Shown: positions 55,110 through 64,000 of the stretch, one piece after another
Layout: every line of letters begins with the position of its first letter
Numbering within the stretch: the stretch's first letter is position 1
NCBI GenBank assembly: GCA_004144865.1
Contig: SEAY01000013.1
Span: forward strand, 1-64,000
Length of the DNA stretch: 64,000 bases
Reading direction: 5' to 3'
From: Comamonadaceae bacterium
GTDB taxonomy: Bacteria > Pseudomonadota > Gammaproteobacteria > Burkholderiales > Burkholderiaceae_C
Translations under genes and position numbers: made by a program
The notes under the pieces: model-generated
The model's input: only the letters and a program-made list of their open reading frames with translations
Database searches by the model: none
Told to the model about the DNA's origin: nothing

Positions 55110-55420
55110 GCCTGCACCTTCATCGCGAGCAGGTGGAACGACAGGCCCTTGCCGTGCATGTCGAGGTTGAGCGAATCGTTGACGCCGCCATCCAGCACCT
55201 CGTCGAGCACGAAGTTCATCGCGCCCAGGCGAGGCAGCAGGTAGCGCTGCACGGCGGTGGGGCGGCGGTGCGCGAACCACGCGGCCACGCGTTCGGCGGT
55301 CACCTGCTCCACCAGCAAGTCGTAATCTTCCGCGCGGTACGCGATGAGGCTGATGTTGATGCGGTTGCCCTTGTCGCCGGTGCGCGCGTGGGCCAGGTCG
55401 TGAAGCGCGGTTTCCTGCAT
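55106..55420 (-). CDS. AtuA-like ferredoxin-fold domain protein
   Basis: LHDLAHARTGDKGNRINISLIAYRAEDYDLLVEQVTAERVAAWF; next to the DUF1446 gene. Confidence 0.85.
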   Translation of the reverse strand: MQETALHDLAHARTGDKGNRINISLIAYRAEDYDLLVEQVTAERVAAWFAHRRPTAVQRYLLPRLGAMNFVLDEVLDGGVNDSLNLDMHGKGLSFHLLAMKVQA

Positions 55421-55430
55421 GCGGATGTCC

Positions 55431-56771
55431 TCAGGCGATGTGCCAGCGCGCGGGCACGAGTTCGCGCGGTACCAGGCAGGCGCGGCTCGACAGGCGCTGG
55501 CGCTTCGCGGTGCGCACGCCGCCGCCGCCCGCGGGCCCGCAGGTCCACAGCGCGGTCATTTCGCGCAGCAGGCTTTCAAGCGTTTCGAGGTCCTCGTGCC
55601 GCGCGGCCGCCCGCAGGCGCACGTCCTGCGCCAAACCCGGCCGCGCCTGCGCCAGCATCGCGCCGGCATCGTCCCCGAGGATGCTGGTCACGCCGATCAG
55701 GTCGAAGCGCAGGTCCAGGGTGGGCCCCAGGCGGCTGCGCAGGACATCCATCGCCAGCCGGGCGCGCGCTTCCGCGTTCGGCCCCGCATAGGAGATCTCG
55801 GCCTCGCCCAGCCAGCCGCCGTCGAAGAAAGCCAGCGCCTTGAGCGTGGGCGGGCGCGCATGCCCGCGCACGCCGGCCAGCCGCACGCGGTCGGCGCCCA
55901 CCTGCTCCACGCTCGCCTGGGTGATGTCGCACACCACGTCCGGCGTGAGATACGCGGCGGGGTCGTGCACCTCGTAGAGCAGCTGCTCCTTGACCGTGCG
56001 GCAGTCCACCAGCCCGCCGGTGCCCGCGGCCTTGCCCACGATGCAGCTGCCATCGGCCGCGATCTCCGCGATCGGGAAGCCGATGTCGTCCATGCCGGCA
56101 ACGTCCTTGCGGCCCGGGTCGGCGAAATAGCCGCCGCTGACCTGCGCCCCGCATTCCAGCAGGTGGCCGGCCATGGTGGCGCCGGCGAGCCGGTCCCAGT
56201 CGTCGGCGGCCCAGCCGAAGTGCGCCAGCGCCGGGCCCAGCACCAGCGAGGGGTCGGCGACGCGGCCCGTCACCACCACCTGCGCGCCGGCACGGATGGC
56301 CGCGGCGATCTCCTGCGCGCCCTGGTAGACGTTGGCGCAGACGAAGCGCTGCTCGTCCAGCCCGCCCTCCAGGCGCTCGCGCAGCAGCGCGCGGCCGCGC
56401 GCATCCGACAGGTCGTCGCCCGCGACGACGCCGATGCGCGGTGCCGGCAGGCCCAGGGATGCGGCCAGCGCGCGGATCACGCCCGCGGCGCCATCGGGGT
56501 TGGCGGCGCCGAAGTTGCCGATGATGGTGATGCCGTGCCGCAGGCAGTCCGCCAGCACCGGGCGCAGCTCGTGCACCAGCAGGGGCTCGTAGCCCAGCGC
56601 CGGGTCGCGCCGGCGCGCCAGCTGCTGCAGCGCGAGCGTGCGCTCCGCGAGGTTCTCGAAGATGAGGGCGGCCGGGCCGCCGCGCCGCACCAGCGTGCGC
56701 ACCACCGGAAGCGCGGCGTCGAGGCGGTCGCCCGAGAAGCCGGCGCCGCAACCGACTGCCAATGTCTCCAT
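55431..56771 (-). CDS. Acyclic terpene utilization AtuA (DUF1446) family protein
   Basis: VGCGAGFSGDRLDAALPVVR; ITIIGNFGAANPDGAAGVIRALA; VVTGRVADPSLVLGPALAHFGW. Confidence 0.9.
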   Translation of the reverse strand: METLAVGCGAGFSGDRLDAALPVVRTLVRRGGPAALIFENLAERTLALQQLARRRDPALGYEPLLVHELRPVLADCLRHGITIIGNFGAANPDGAAGVIRALAASLGLPAPRIGVVAGDDLSDARGRALLRERLEGGLDEQRFVCANVYQGAQEIAAAIRAGAQVVVTGRVADPSLVLGPALAHFGWAADDWDRLAGATMAGHLLECGAQVSGGYFADPGRKDVAGMDDIGFPIAEIAADGSCIVGKAAGTGGLVDCRTVKEQLLYEVHDPAAYLTPDVVCDITQASVEQVGADRVRLAGVRGHARPPTLKALAFFDGGWLGEAEISYAGPNAEARARLAMDVLRSRLGPTLDLRFDLIGVTSILGDDAGAMLAQARPGLAQDVRLRAAARHEDLETLESLLREMTALWTCGPAGGGGVRTAKRQRLSSRACLVPRELVPARWHIA

Positions 56772-56904
56772 GGCCGCATTGTGCCCGCGCGCGCCGACCT
56801 GCCGCCCGCGGATGAGCAGCGCCGGGCCGCGACGAACAGACGGAAACATCCATGCGACATGCGGGACAAATGTTTCGACTCCCGCTCGCGCAGAATCCGG
56901 CGCC

Positions 56905-57105
56905 ATGTCCGATGCGGAAGACGAGACCCGCGCCGCGCTGCGGATGCTGGAACCCAGGATTGCAGACTTCGAGGCGCTCGTGCGCGATGCCGCGGCCACC
57001 TGCGCCCCCGGCGATCCCATGTTGCAGTCGCTACGCCACAGCCTCGACATGCTGCGGCGCGAACGGCAGCGCCTGCGCGAGCGCCTCAAGCAGGCGGATT
57101 CGTAG
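56905..57105 (+). CDS. Small hypothetical helical protein (66 aa)
   Basis: MSDAEDETRAALRMLEPRIADFEALVRDAAATCAPGDPMLQSLRHSLDMLRRERQRLRERLKQADS. Confidence 0.55.
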   Translation: MSDAEDETRAALRMLEPRIADFEALVRDAAATCAPGDPMLQSLRHSLDMLRRERQRLRERLKQADS

Positions 57106-57589
57106 GGGCAGGCTCCTGGCCCCAGCCGGGCAGCACGCGTTCCAGTGCCGCGCGCATGCGCCGAACGTGCGAGCCGCCCCAGTACAGCCGCCCGCAAGCC
57201 GGGCAACGGCGCACGGGCCCGTCCATGGCCTGCACGCCCGGCGGCAGCCGCGGCAGCGCCTCGGCGCGCCCGAGCTCCTGCAGTGGCGCGTTGCACAGCA
57301 TGCAGCGCGTGAACAGTTCGCCGGGTGACGCGAGCGCGAGTTCGCGCACGACCTCGCGCAACTGGTGCAGCGGATCGTCGAGCCGCACTTCCAGCGCGCG
57401 GGCCGGCCGCAGCTCGCGCAGCAAGTGCCGGTCGCGCGTGAGCAGCACCCGCCCCTCGTCCTCGGCGAGCCGCACCAGGTCCGCATCGGCGACCGCGCTG
57501 TCGTACCAGGTGTCGTAGCCCAGCACCCGCAGCCAGCGCGCCAGCCGTCCCAGCATGGCGTCGGCGGCGAAGCGCGGCGTGCCGTTCAA
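57086..57589 (-). CDS. Mut7-C RNase domain (PIN-like + zinc ribbon) protein
   Basis: RFAADAMLGRLARWLRVLGYDTWYDSAVADADLVRLAEDEGRVLLTRDRHLL; CMLCNAPLQ...RRCPACGRLYWGGSHVRRM; TTG start overlapping amidase stop. Confidence 0.92.
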   Translation of the reverse strand: MNGTPRFAADAMLGRLARWLRVLGYDTWYDSAVADADLVRLAEDEGRVLLTRDRHLLRELRPARALEVRLDDPLHQLREVVRELALASPGELFTRCMLCNAPLQELGRAEALPRLPPGVQAMDGPVRRCPACGRLYWGGSHVRRMRAALERVLPGWGQEPAPTNPPA

Positions 57590-59037
57590 GCGGGACGCGC
57601 CAGCGCGGGCGGGCGCTGGGCGCTCCAGGGCGAGATCGCTTCCCAGGCATGCGCCATGGCCAGCACACGCAGGTCGGCGCGCGGCGGCCCGGCGACCTGC
57701 ATGCCCATGGGCCGCCCGTCCCCGGCGAATCCCACCGGCACCGCGGCCACCGGCAGCCCGGCGAGCGTGAACGGCGCGACGATCTCCATCCAGCGGTGAT
57801 ACGTGTCCATCGCCACGCCCGCGACGCTGCGCGGCCAGTGCTGCTCCGCGGGGAACGGGAAGACCTGCGCGGCCGGCGCGACCACGTAGTCGAAGCGCTC
57901 GAAGAGCCGGCGGAAGGCGTGGTAGACCGCGGTGCGCTGCACGGAGGCCTCGTACAGCTGCGCCGCGGTGAGCTGCAGGCCCTGCTCCACCTCCCACTGC
58001 GCTTCGGGCTTCATCAGCGCGCGCAGGTGCGGCTGCTGGTGGATGGACCGCAGCTTGCCGCCGGTGAGCAGCTGGCGCAGGCGCAGCCAGGCCGTCCAGC
58101 TCGCTTCGCGCGGCACGTCCAGGCGGCAGGGTTCGACCACGAACCCCGCGTCCTGCAGCTTGCGCAGGGCCGCTTCGCACAACTCGCGGATGCCGGGCTC
58201 CAGCGGCAGGTCGTCCCACAGGCCGCCGAGCCAGCCTATGTGCTTGCCGGGCTCGATGGTGGCGAGGTCCAGGGACAACGGCTCCGGCAGGGGGTCGGCC
58301 AACGACAGCGGCGCGCGTTCGTCCCAGCCGCCCAGGGTGCAGAGCAGGCGCGCGGCGTCTTCCACCGTGCGCGCCATCGGGCCTTCGGTGCCCAGCTGCG
58401 CATAGAACGCATCCTCCGCCGGCACCGCGGGCACGCGCCCGCGCGAAGGCCGGAACCCCACCACGTTGTTGAACGCCGCGGGGTTGCGAAGCGAGCCCAT
58501 GAAGTCGCTGCCGTCGGCCACCGGCACCATGCCGAGCGCGAGGGCGACGGCGGCACCGCCGCTGCTGCCGCCGGCGGACAGCGCCGGGTCCCACGCGTTG
58601 CGCGTGATGCCGAACACCTCGTTGTAGGTGTGCGACCCGAGGCCGAACTCCGGCGTGTTGGTCTTGCCGATCACGATGGCACCGGCCTTCTTCATGCGCT
58701 GCACGAAGAGCGCATCGGCCGTGGCGATGCGCCCGCCGCTGGTGCGCGAGCCGCTGGTGGTCGGCAGGCCCTGCGCGTCGCTCAGGTCCTTCACCGCGAT
58801 GGGGAAGCCGTGCATCCAGCCGCTCGCCTCGCCGCCGGCCAGCGCCGCGTCGCGCGCGTCGGCCTCGGCAAGCAGTTCATCCGCGGGGCGCAGCGAGACG
58901 ATCGCGTTGTGCAGCGGATTGAGGGCGGCGATCCGTTCCAGCGCGGCGCGCATGAGATCGCGGCAGGACACCTGTCGCGCCGCGATGCGGCGCGACAGGG
59001 AGGTGGCGTCCAGGGCCAGGAGGGCGGCGTTGTCCAA
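57586..59037 (-). CDS. Amidase (amidase signature family)
   Basis: GFPIAVKDLSDAQGLPTTSGSR; NAWDPALSAGGSSGGAAVALALGMVPVADGSDFMGSLRNPAAFNNVVGFRPSRGRVP. Confidence 0.95.
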   Translation of the reverse strand: MDNAALLALDATSLSRRIAARQVSCRDLMRAALERIAALNPLHNAIVSLRPADELLAEADARDAALAGGEASGWMHGFPIAVKDLSDAQGLPTTSGSRTSGGRIATADALFVQRMKKAGAIVIGKTNTPEFGLGSHTYNEVFGITRNAWDPALSAGGSSGGAAVALALGMVPVADGSDFMGSLRNPAAFNNVVGFRPSRGRVPAVPAEDAFYAQLGTEGPMARTVEDAARLLCTLGGWDERAPLSLADPLPEPLSLDLATIEPGKHIGWLGGLWDDLPLEPGIRELCEAALRKLQDAGFVVEPCRLDVPREASWTAWLRLRQLLTGGKLRSIHQQPHLRALMKPEAQWEVEQGLQLTAAQLYEASVQRTAVYHAFRRLFERFDYVVAPAAQVFPFPAEQHWPRSVAGVAMDTYHRWMEIVAPFTLAGLPVAAVPVGFAGDGRPMGMQVAGPPRADLRVLAMAHAWEAISPWSAQRPPALARPA

Positions 59038-59085
59038 GGGGGCTCCAGGGGTCGGCAGGCCCCATGGTGCCCCAGAAGCCCCCGC

Positions 59086-59514
59086 TCAGGAGCCGATGAC
59101 CTGCGCGTCGTCCGGTCCCAACAGGTGCCGCACCTGTTGCGCCAGCGAGCCGAACACCTTGCCGGCCAGGCCGGTGCCCGGCTCGCCCAGCACGATGCGG
59201 TCGCAGCCGAAATCCCGCGCGGCCTGCGCGATGGTTTCGGCGCTGCGGCCCACCAGCACGGTGCTGGTGAACGGCACGCCAGCCGCCTGCAGCAGGGCCT
59301 GAGCCAGCTTCAGGTCCTCGGCGCCGCACTGCTGCTGCAGGTCATGCAGTTCGCGCACGCCGAAGAACATGGCCACGTGCGAGGTCACGCGCGGCTGCAC
59401 CCGCACCAGCCGCACGTGCACGGGCTCCTGCAGGTGCAGCCGCACGGCTTCGGCAACCGCCGAACGGATGCGCGCCTCGCTGGAGGGATCGATGGCAACG
59501 AGTACTTGTCGCAT
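59086..59514 (-). CDS. Universal stress protein (UspA) family
   Basis: RQVLVAIDPSSEARIRSAVAEAVRLH; CDRIVLGEPGTGLAGKVFGSLAQQVRHLL. Confidence 0.85.
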   Translation of the reverse strand: MRQVLVAIDPSSEARIRSAVAEAVRLHLQEPVHVRLVRVQPRVTSHVAMFFGVRELHDLQQQCGAEDLKLAQALLQAAGVPFTSTVLVGRSAETIAQAARDFGCDRIVLGEPGTGLAGKVFGSLAQQVRHLLGPDDAQVIGS

Positions 59515-59523
59515 GGCGGTTCC

Positions 59524-60216
59524 TCAGGCGGGTTGGTCGGCGGTCTGGGGCTGCTGGCCGCGAGCGAGCCACTTGCCGGCGGCAACCACGAGGGCGGCGC
59601 CCAATGCCGGCAGCACGTTGTGCAGGTAGTGGTGCTGCTCGACGAAATGGGTGGCCGAAGGATCGCTCAGCGCCATCTCGCCTGCCACCCAGCCCAGCAG
59701 CGCCGCGCCGCCGGTGATGATGATGGGGAAGCGGTCCATCAGTTTCAGGATGATCGCGCTGCCGAAGATGATCAGCGGGATGCTGATCACGAGGCCGAAC
59801 ACCAGCAGCGGCACGTTGCCCTTGGCCGCCGCGGCGACGCCGATCACGTTGTCCAGGCTCATGACCAGGTCGGCGACCACGATCGTCTTGATGGCCGCGG
59901 CCAGGTTGGCGTGGCCCTCCAGGTGTTCCTCGCCGTCATCGCCCTTGAGCAGGCCGACGCCGATCCACAGCAGCAGGGCCGCGCCCAGCAGCTTCAGGTA
60001 CGGCAGTTGCAGCAGGTAGACGGCGAAGAAGGTCAGCACCACGCGCAGCACGATCGCGCCCACGCTGCCGAACAGGATGGCCTTCTTCTGCTGCCGCGGC
60101 GGCAGCGAGCGGCAGGCGAGCGCGATGACGACCGCGTTGTCGCCGGAAAGCACGATGTTGATCAGGATGATCTGGGACAGGGCGACCCAGAACTCCGGAC
60201 TCGAAAGAAAGGCCAT
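59524..60216 (-). CDS. TerC family integral membrane protein
   Basis: LINIVLSGDNAVVIALACRSLPPRQQKKAILFGSVGAIVLRVVLTFFAVYLL; VVADLVMSLDNVIGVAAAAKG. Confidence 0.94.
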   Translation of the reverse strand: MAFLSSPEFWVALSQIILINIVLSGDNAVVIALACRSLPPRQQKKAILFGSVGAIVLRVVLTFFAVYLLQLPYLKLLGAALLLWIGVGLLKGDDGEEHLEGHANLAAAIKTIVVADLVMSLDNVIGVAAAAKGNVPLLVFGLVISIPLIIFGSAIILKLMDRFPIIITGGAALLGWVAGEMALSDPSATHFVEQHHYLHNVLPALGAALVVAAGKWLARGQQPQTADQPA

Positions 60217-60351
60217 GACGTCTCCTCGGATGGACCGGAACCGGCGTGGTCCCGACCCGATCGAGGCTACGAAGGCGCGCTGACGGGCACTTAGAGGCGG
60301 GCTGTCGGCTGCATGTCGCCCAGCTGTCTGCCAGCTTACGAAGGGCCGGCT

Positions 60352-61740
60352 TCAGGCCTGGAGAGGGGGGAAGAAGACGCCGAAAGTGTTACCCACGCCG
60401 TCCACGTCTTCCTCCAGCGTGATGCGGGCGCCGTGCAGCGTGGCGATCTCGCTCACGATCGCCAAGCCGAGGCCGCTGCCGTCCTCCTGCGTGCCGAGCA
60501 GGCGGTGGAAGCGGCCGAAGATGCGCTCGCGCTCCGCCACCGGGATGCTGGGGCCGTCGTCGCTGATGGCGAGGCGCACCTCGCCGTTGGCGGCGCGGCC
60601 CGCACGCACGGTGACGCGACCGCCGGCCTGGCTGTAGCGAATCGCGTTGTCGACCAGGTTGTTCAGCAGCTCGCGCAGGCGGTCGCGGTCGGCGCTGATC
60701 GCGAGCGGATCGCCCTGCGCGCCTTCGAAGCCCAGGTCGATGCCGCGCTTGATCGCATGCGGCACCCAGTCCATGCTGACCTCCAGGGCGAAGGCGTCCA
60801 GGTCCAGCGGCTGGAGCTGCACGGTGTCCAGTGCCCCGGGCTCGTTGCGCGCCAATGCCAGCAGCTGGCGCACCAGGCGGGACAGCCGGTCGGCGCTGAT
60901 ATAGAGCTGCGCCAGCGAATGCCGCACGCGTGCGGGGTCGTCCTCGCGCAGCGCGAGCTCGATCTGGGCCTTGAGCCCGCTCACCGGCGTCTTGAGCTGG
61001 TGCGCGGCGTCGGCCACGAAGCGGTTCTGGAAATCGAAGGTCTGGCCCAGGCGCGCCATCAGGTCGTTCACTTCGTCCACCAGCGGACGCACCTCGCCGG
61101 GCACGTCGTGGGTGTCGATCGGGCTCAGGTCCCGGTGCGAGCGGTCGGAGACCGCCCGCCGCAGGCGCTGCAGTGGCTCGAGCCCGCGGGACACGCCGAA
61201 CCAGACGACCGCCGTGGCCATCACGATCAGCAGCAGCTGCGGCGCCAGCGTGCTCACCACCATCTCCCACGCGAGGCGGGTGCGCTTGTTGAGCGTCTCG
61301 GCCACCTGCACCTGCACCAGCGGCGCGCCAGGCGTGGCGCCCACCGGCATGCGCGCGGCCACCACGCGCACCTCCTCGCCCTGCACGTGGTCGCCGTAGA
61401 AGCGCGGCGCGGTGCCCGCTGTCGCGCGCGGAACGGCGGCGTCGCCGCCGATCAGCGTGCCGTCGGACGCATCGACGCGAAAGAACAGCCGGTCCTGCGC
61501 ATCGGTGAGCAGCACGCCGGCGGCGGACTCCGACAGGTCCAGCCGGGGCAGCGGCGCGCCGGGCCGCACGTGCAGCACGATCTCGCGCGCGATCTCGTTC
61601 AGCGCGCGGTCGTACGCCAGGTTGGCGAAGCGCAGCGAGACGAAGTAGGCGGTGGCGGCGTCCAGCGCCAACAGCAGCAACAGCGGCCCGAGCAGCCAGG
61701 CGAGCAGCTTGCGCTGCAGGCGCGGCTCAGTCCGGTGCAT
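60352..61740 (-). CDS. Two-component sensor histidine kinase (TctE/QseC-like)
   Basis: RFVADAAHQLKTPVSGLKAQIELAL; LLNNLVDNAIRYSQAGGRVTVRAG; GSGLGLAIVSEIA. Confidence 0.94.
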   Translation of the reverse strand: MHRTEPRLQRKLLAWLLGPLLLLLALDAATAYFVSLRFANLAYDRALNEIAREIVLHVRPGAPLPRLDLSESAAGVLLTDAQDRLFFRVDASDGTLIGGDAAVPRATAGTAPRFYGDHVQGEEVRVVAARMPVGATPGAPLVQVQVAETLNKRTRLAWEMVVSTLAPQLLLIVMATAVVWFGVSRGLEPLQRLRRAVSDRSHRDLSPIDTHDVPGEVRPLVDEVNDLMARLGQTFDFQNRFVADAAHQLKTPVSGLKAQIELALREDDPARVRHSLAQLYISADRLSRLVRQLLALARNEPGALDTVQLQPLDLDAFALEVSMDWVPHAIKRGIDLGFEGAQGDPLAISADRDRLRELLNNLVDNAIRYSQAGGRVTVRAGRAANGEVRLAISDDGPSIPVAERERIFGRFHRLLGTQEDGSGLGLAIVSEIATLHGARITLEEDVDGVGNTFGVFFPPLQA

Positions 61741-62401
61741 CGCCGCTGTCCATCAGGTAGCCCATGCCGCGCACCGTGCGGATCTCGCAGCCGAGGGGCT
61801 CGAGCTTCTTGCGCAGCCGGTACACGTAGACCTCGATGGCGTTGGCGCCGACTTCGTCGCCCCACCCATAGAGGTGGTTGACGATCTGCTCCTTGCTGAC
61901 CACGCGGCCCTCGCGCATCAGCAGCAGTTCGAGCACGGCGAGCTCGCGCGCCGACAGGTCCACCGGCTTGCGGTCGTGGAACACCCGCCGGCCCACGGTG
62001 TCGAAGCGCAGCAGGCCATGTTCCAGGAAAGGCGTGGAGTTGCTGCCCCGCCGCAGAAGCGCGCGCACGCGGGCCTCCAGCTCCGGCAGGTCGAAGGGCT
62101 TGGCGAGGTAGTCGTCGGCGCCCAGGTCGAGGCCGCGCACGCGGTCCTCGAGCGTGTCGAAGGCGGTGAGCATCAGTACGGGCAGCGTGGAGCGCCGCGC
62201 CCGCAGGCGCCGCAGCACGTCCAGCCCGCTCAGGCCGGGCAACCCGATGTCCAGGATGGCCAGGTCGTAGATCGCCAGCGAGAGCGCACGGTCCGCGTCC
62301 TCGCCGGTGTCGACGACGTCCACCGCATGGGCGGACTGCACCAGCGCGCGCGACAGCGCGTCGGCCAGCACCTTGTCGTCCTCCACCAGCAGGATTCGCA
62401 T
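61727..62401 (-). CDS. OmpR-type response regulator (TctD/QseB-like)
   Basis: MRILLVEDDKVLADALSRALVQSAHAVDVV; LAILDIGLPGLSGLDVLRRLR; VYVYRLRKKLEPLGCEIRTVRGMGYLM. Confidence 0.95.
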   Translation of the reverse strand: MRILLVEDDKVLADALSRALVQSAHAVDVVDTGEDADRALSLAIYDLAILDIGLPGLSGLDVLRRLRARRSTLPVLMLTAFDTLEDRVRGLDLGADDYLAKPFDLPELEARVRALLRRGSNSTPFLEHGLLRFDTVGRRVFHDRKPVDLSARELAVLELLLMREGRVVSKEQIVNHLYGWGDEVGANAIEVYVYRLRKKLEPLGCEIRTVRGMGYLMDSGDAPD

Positions 62402-62436
62402 CGCGGCGAATCGTAACCGCGAACGCGGCGGGCGCC

Positions 62437-63045
62437 TCAGGCCGCCCGCGCGCGGTGGTTGTAGACCAGCACCAGGTTCAGCGCCAGCACCGCGAGCGCG
62501 GACAGCGCCAGCCGCCGCGGGTCCCCCGCCAGCGCCGCGCCTGCCAGCACGATGGCCGCATCGAGCACCAGCTGCACCTTGCCCGCCGGCCAGCCGAAGC
62601 GGTCCTGCAGGCGCAGCACCAGCACGTTGAGGCCACCGAGGCTGGCGCCGTGACGGAACAGGATCAGGATGCCCACGCCGCACAGCAGGCCACCGAGCAC
62701 CGCGGCCAGCACCGGATCGATCTGCTGCAGCGTCACCGCGCGCGGCAGCCACCACGAGAGCAGCGCCAGCAGGCTGACCGACAGCGCCGTGCGCACGGTG
62801 AACGCACGACCCACGCGCATCCACGCGAGCGCGTAGAACGGCAGGTTCACGGTGAACAGCGCGGCGCCGAGGTCCACGCCCGAGGCGTAGTGCAGCAGCA
62901 GCGCGATGCCGACGGTGCCGCCCGGCACCAAGCCGGCCTGCTGCATGAGGAACACGCCGAAGGCGGCGAGCAGCGTGCCGGTGGCGAGGCCCTGCAGGTC
63001 GTCGGGCAGGCTGCGCGCCGCAAGCGGAAGAGAGGCCGCGGTCAT
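62437..63045 (-). CDS. YitT family membrane protein
   Basis: LATGTLLAAFGVFLMQQAGLVPGGTVGIALLLHYASGVDLGAALFTVNLPFYALAW; FRHGASLGGLNVLVL. Confidence 0.9.
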   Translation of the reverse strand: MTAASLPLAARSLPDDLQGLATGTLLAAFGVFLMQQAGLVPGGTVGIALLLHYASGVDLGAALFTVNLPFYALAWMRVGRAFTVRTALSVSLLALLSWWLPRAVTLQQIDPVLAAVLGGLLCGVGILILFRHGASLGGLNVLVLRLQDRFGWPAGKVQLVLDAAIVLAGAALAGDPRRLALSALAVLALNLVLVYNHRARAA

Positions 63046-63278
63046 GCGAGGACCTTAGCGCGGCGGGGGTCCGCGCACCTTGACGCAAGTCAGGGTCCGG
63101 CACCGCCCCCGGCTTTGGGAGCACAATGCGGGTTCCATGCACGGATTTGCCCTCTTCATCGGCGACCACCTCGCGCGCAGCGTGCGCGGCGTCCCCGGTG
63201 CGCCTCCCGCCTGACGAGAAGCGTCCGCGTGCCCCGTGGCGCGCATCCCTTTCTTCGTCATCGTCAAGGAGTCCGCAA

Positions 63279-64000
63279 ATGGCCGATCTGTTCGACAACC
63301 CCATGGGCCTCATGGGGTTCGAGTTCGTCGAGTTCGCATCCCCCATCCCCAACCAGCTCGAAACGCTGTTCGGGAAGATGGGTTTCACCCTGGTGGCCCG
63401 GCACCGTTCCAAGGACGTCCTGCTGTACCGGCAGGGTGGCATCAACTTCATCGTCAACCGCGAACCGAAGAGCCTGGCGGCCTACTTCGCGGCGGAACAC
63501 GGTCCGTCGGCCTGCGGCCTCGCCTTCCGCGTGCAGGACGCGCACAAGGCGTACTTCCGGGCGCTGGAGCTGGGCGCGCAGCCGATCGAGATCCCGACCG
63601 GGCCGATGGAGCTGCGCCTGCCCGCCATCAAGGGCATCGGCGGCGCGCCGCTGTACCTGATCGACCGCTTCGAGGACGGCAAGTCCATCTACGACATCGA
63701 CTTCGAGTTCCTGCCGGGCGTGGATCGCCATCCCGCGGGCGTGGGCCTGCAGGTGGTGGACCACCTGACGCACAACGTCTACCGCGGCCGCATGGCGCAC
63801 TGGGCCGCGTTCTACGAGCGCCTGTTCAACTTCCGCGAGATCCGCTACTTCGACATCCAGGGCGAATACACCGGCCTCACGTCCAAGGCGATGACGGCGC
63901 CCGACGGCATGATCCGCATCCCGTTGAACGAGGAATCCTCGAAGGGCTCCGGCCAGATCGAGGAGTTCCTCATGAAGTTCAGCGGCGAGGGCATCCAGCA
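63279..64000 (+). CDS. hppD: 4-hydroxyphenylpyruvate dioxygenase, 3' truncated by window end
   Basis: [112 protein letters not shown] ribosome-binding site; absent from the ORF track because it is open at the edge. Confidence 0.95.
   Translation, partial: MADLFDNPMGLMGFEFVEFASPIPNQLETLFGKMGFTLVARHRSKDVLLYRQGGINFIVNREPKSLAAYFAAEHGPSACGLAFRVQDAHKAYFRALELGAQPIEIPTGPMELRLPAIKGIGGAPLYLIDRFEDGKSIYDIDFEFLPGVDRHPAGVGLQVVDHLTHNVYRGRMAHWAAFYERLFNFREIRYFDIQGEYTGLTSKAMTAPDGMIRIPLNEESSKGSGQIEEFLMKFSGEGIQ

Noticed and set aside
63137-63214. 25-codon [28 protein letters not shown] upstream of hppD as a regulatory leader peptide
   Set aside because: No run of Tyr/Phe codons, no attenuator hairpins and no Shine-Dalgarno; too short to support.
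1-64000. CRISPR array, tRNA/rRNA, transposase, prophage or integron
   Set aside because: No regularly spaced repeats, no cloverleaf or rRNA-like sequence and no recombinase or phage motifs were seen.

Overview
The window is a GC-rich bacterial chromosomal segment. Codon usage and gene families suggest a beta-proteobacterium of the Comamonadaceae type (inference only). I call about 70 protein-coding genes. I see no tRNA, rRNA, CRISPR array, prophage or transposase. Main content: six orphan Bug/TctC-type solute receptors with no TctA/TctB partner; a repeated [FAD-oxidoreductase + Bug] module next to an IclR regulator; a tight FadR / hydroxyacid dehydrogenase / polar-amino-acid ABC transporter / RpiB / ribokinase operon; pbpC with a CLEQ-thioester alpha-2-macroglobulin; AzlCD; a CDF transporter; a MarR-glutaminase pair; two histidine kinase/response regulator pairs; AtuA-like proteins; an amidase with a Mut7-C protein; TerC; and the 5' part of hppD running off the right edge. 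The most interesting non-standard signals are: a perfect 16-bp inverted repeat containing both start codons of a divergent gene pair; many genes with a -10-like box only 6-9 nt before the ATG (candidate leaderless mRNAs); a candidate minus-strand sRNA at about 48173-48245; an uncharacterised ArsR-coupled protein with a PD-(D/E)XK-like motif; a methyltransferase broken by two frameshifts; and a rearranged DUF3820/DUF4148 tail junction. All calls come from reading the sequence and the supplied ORFs. No database search was run.
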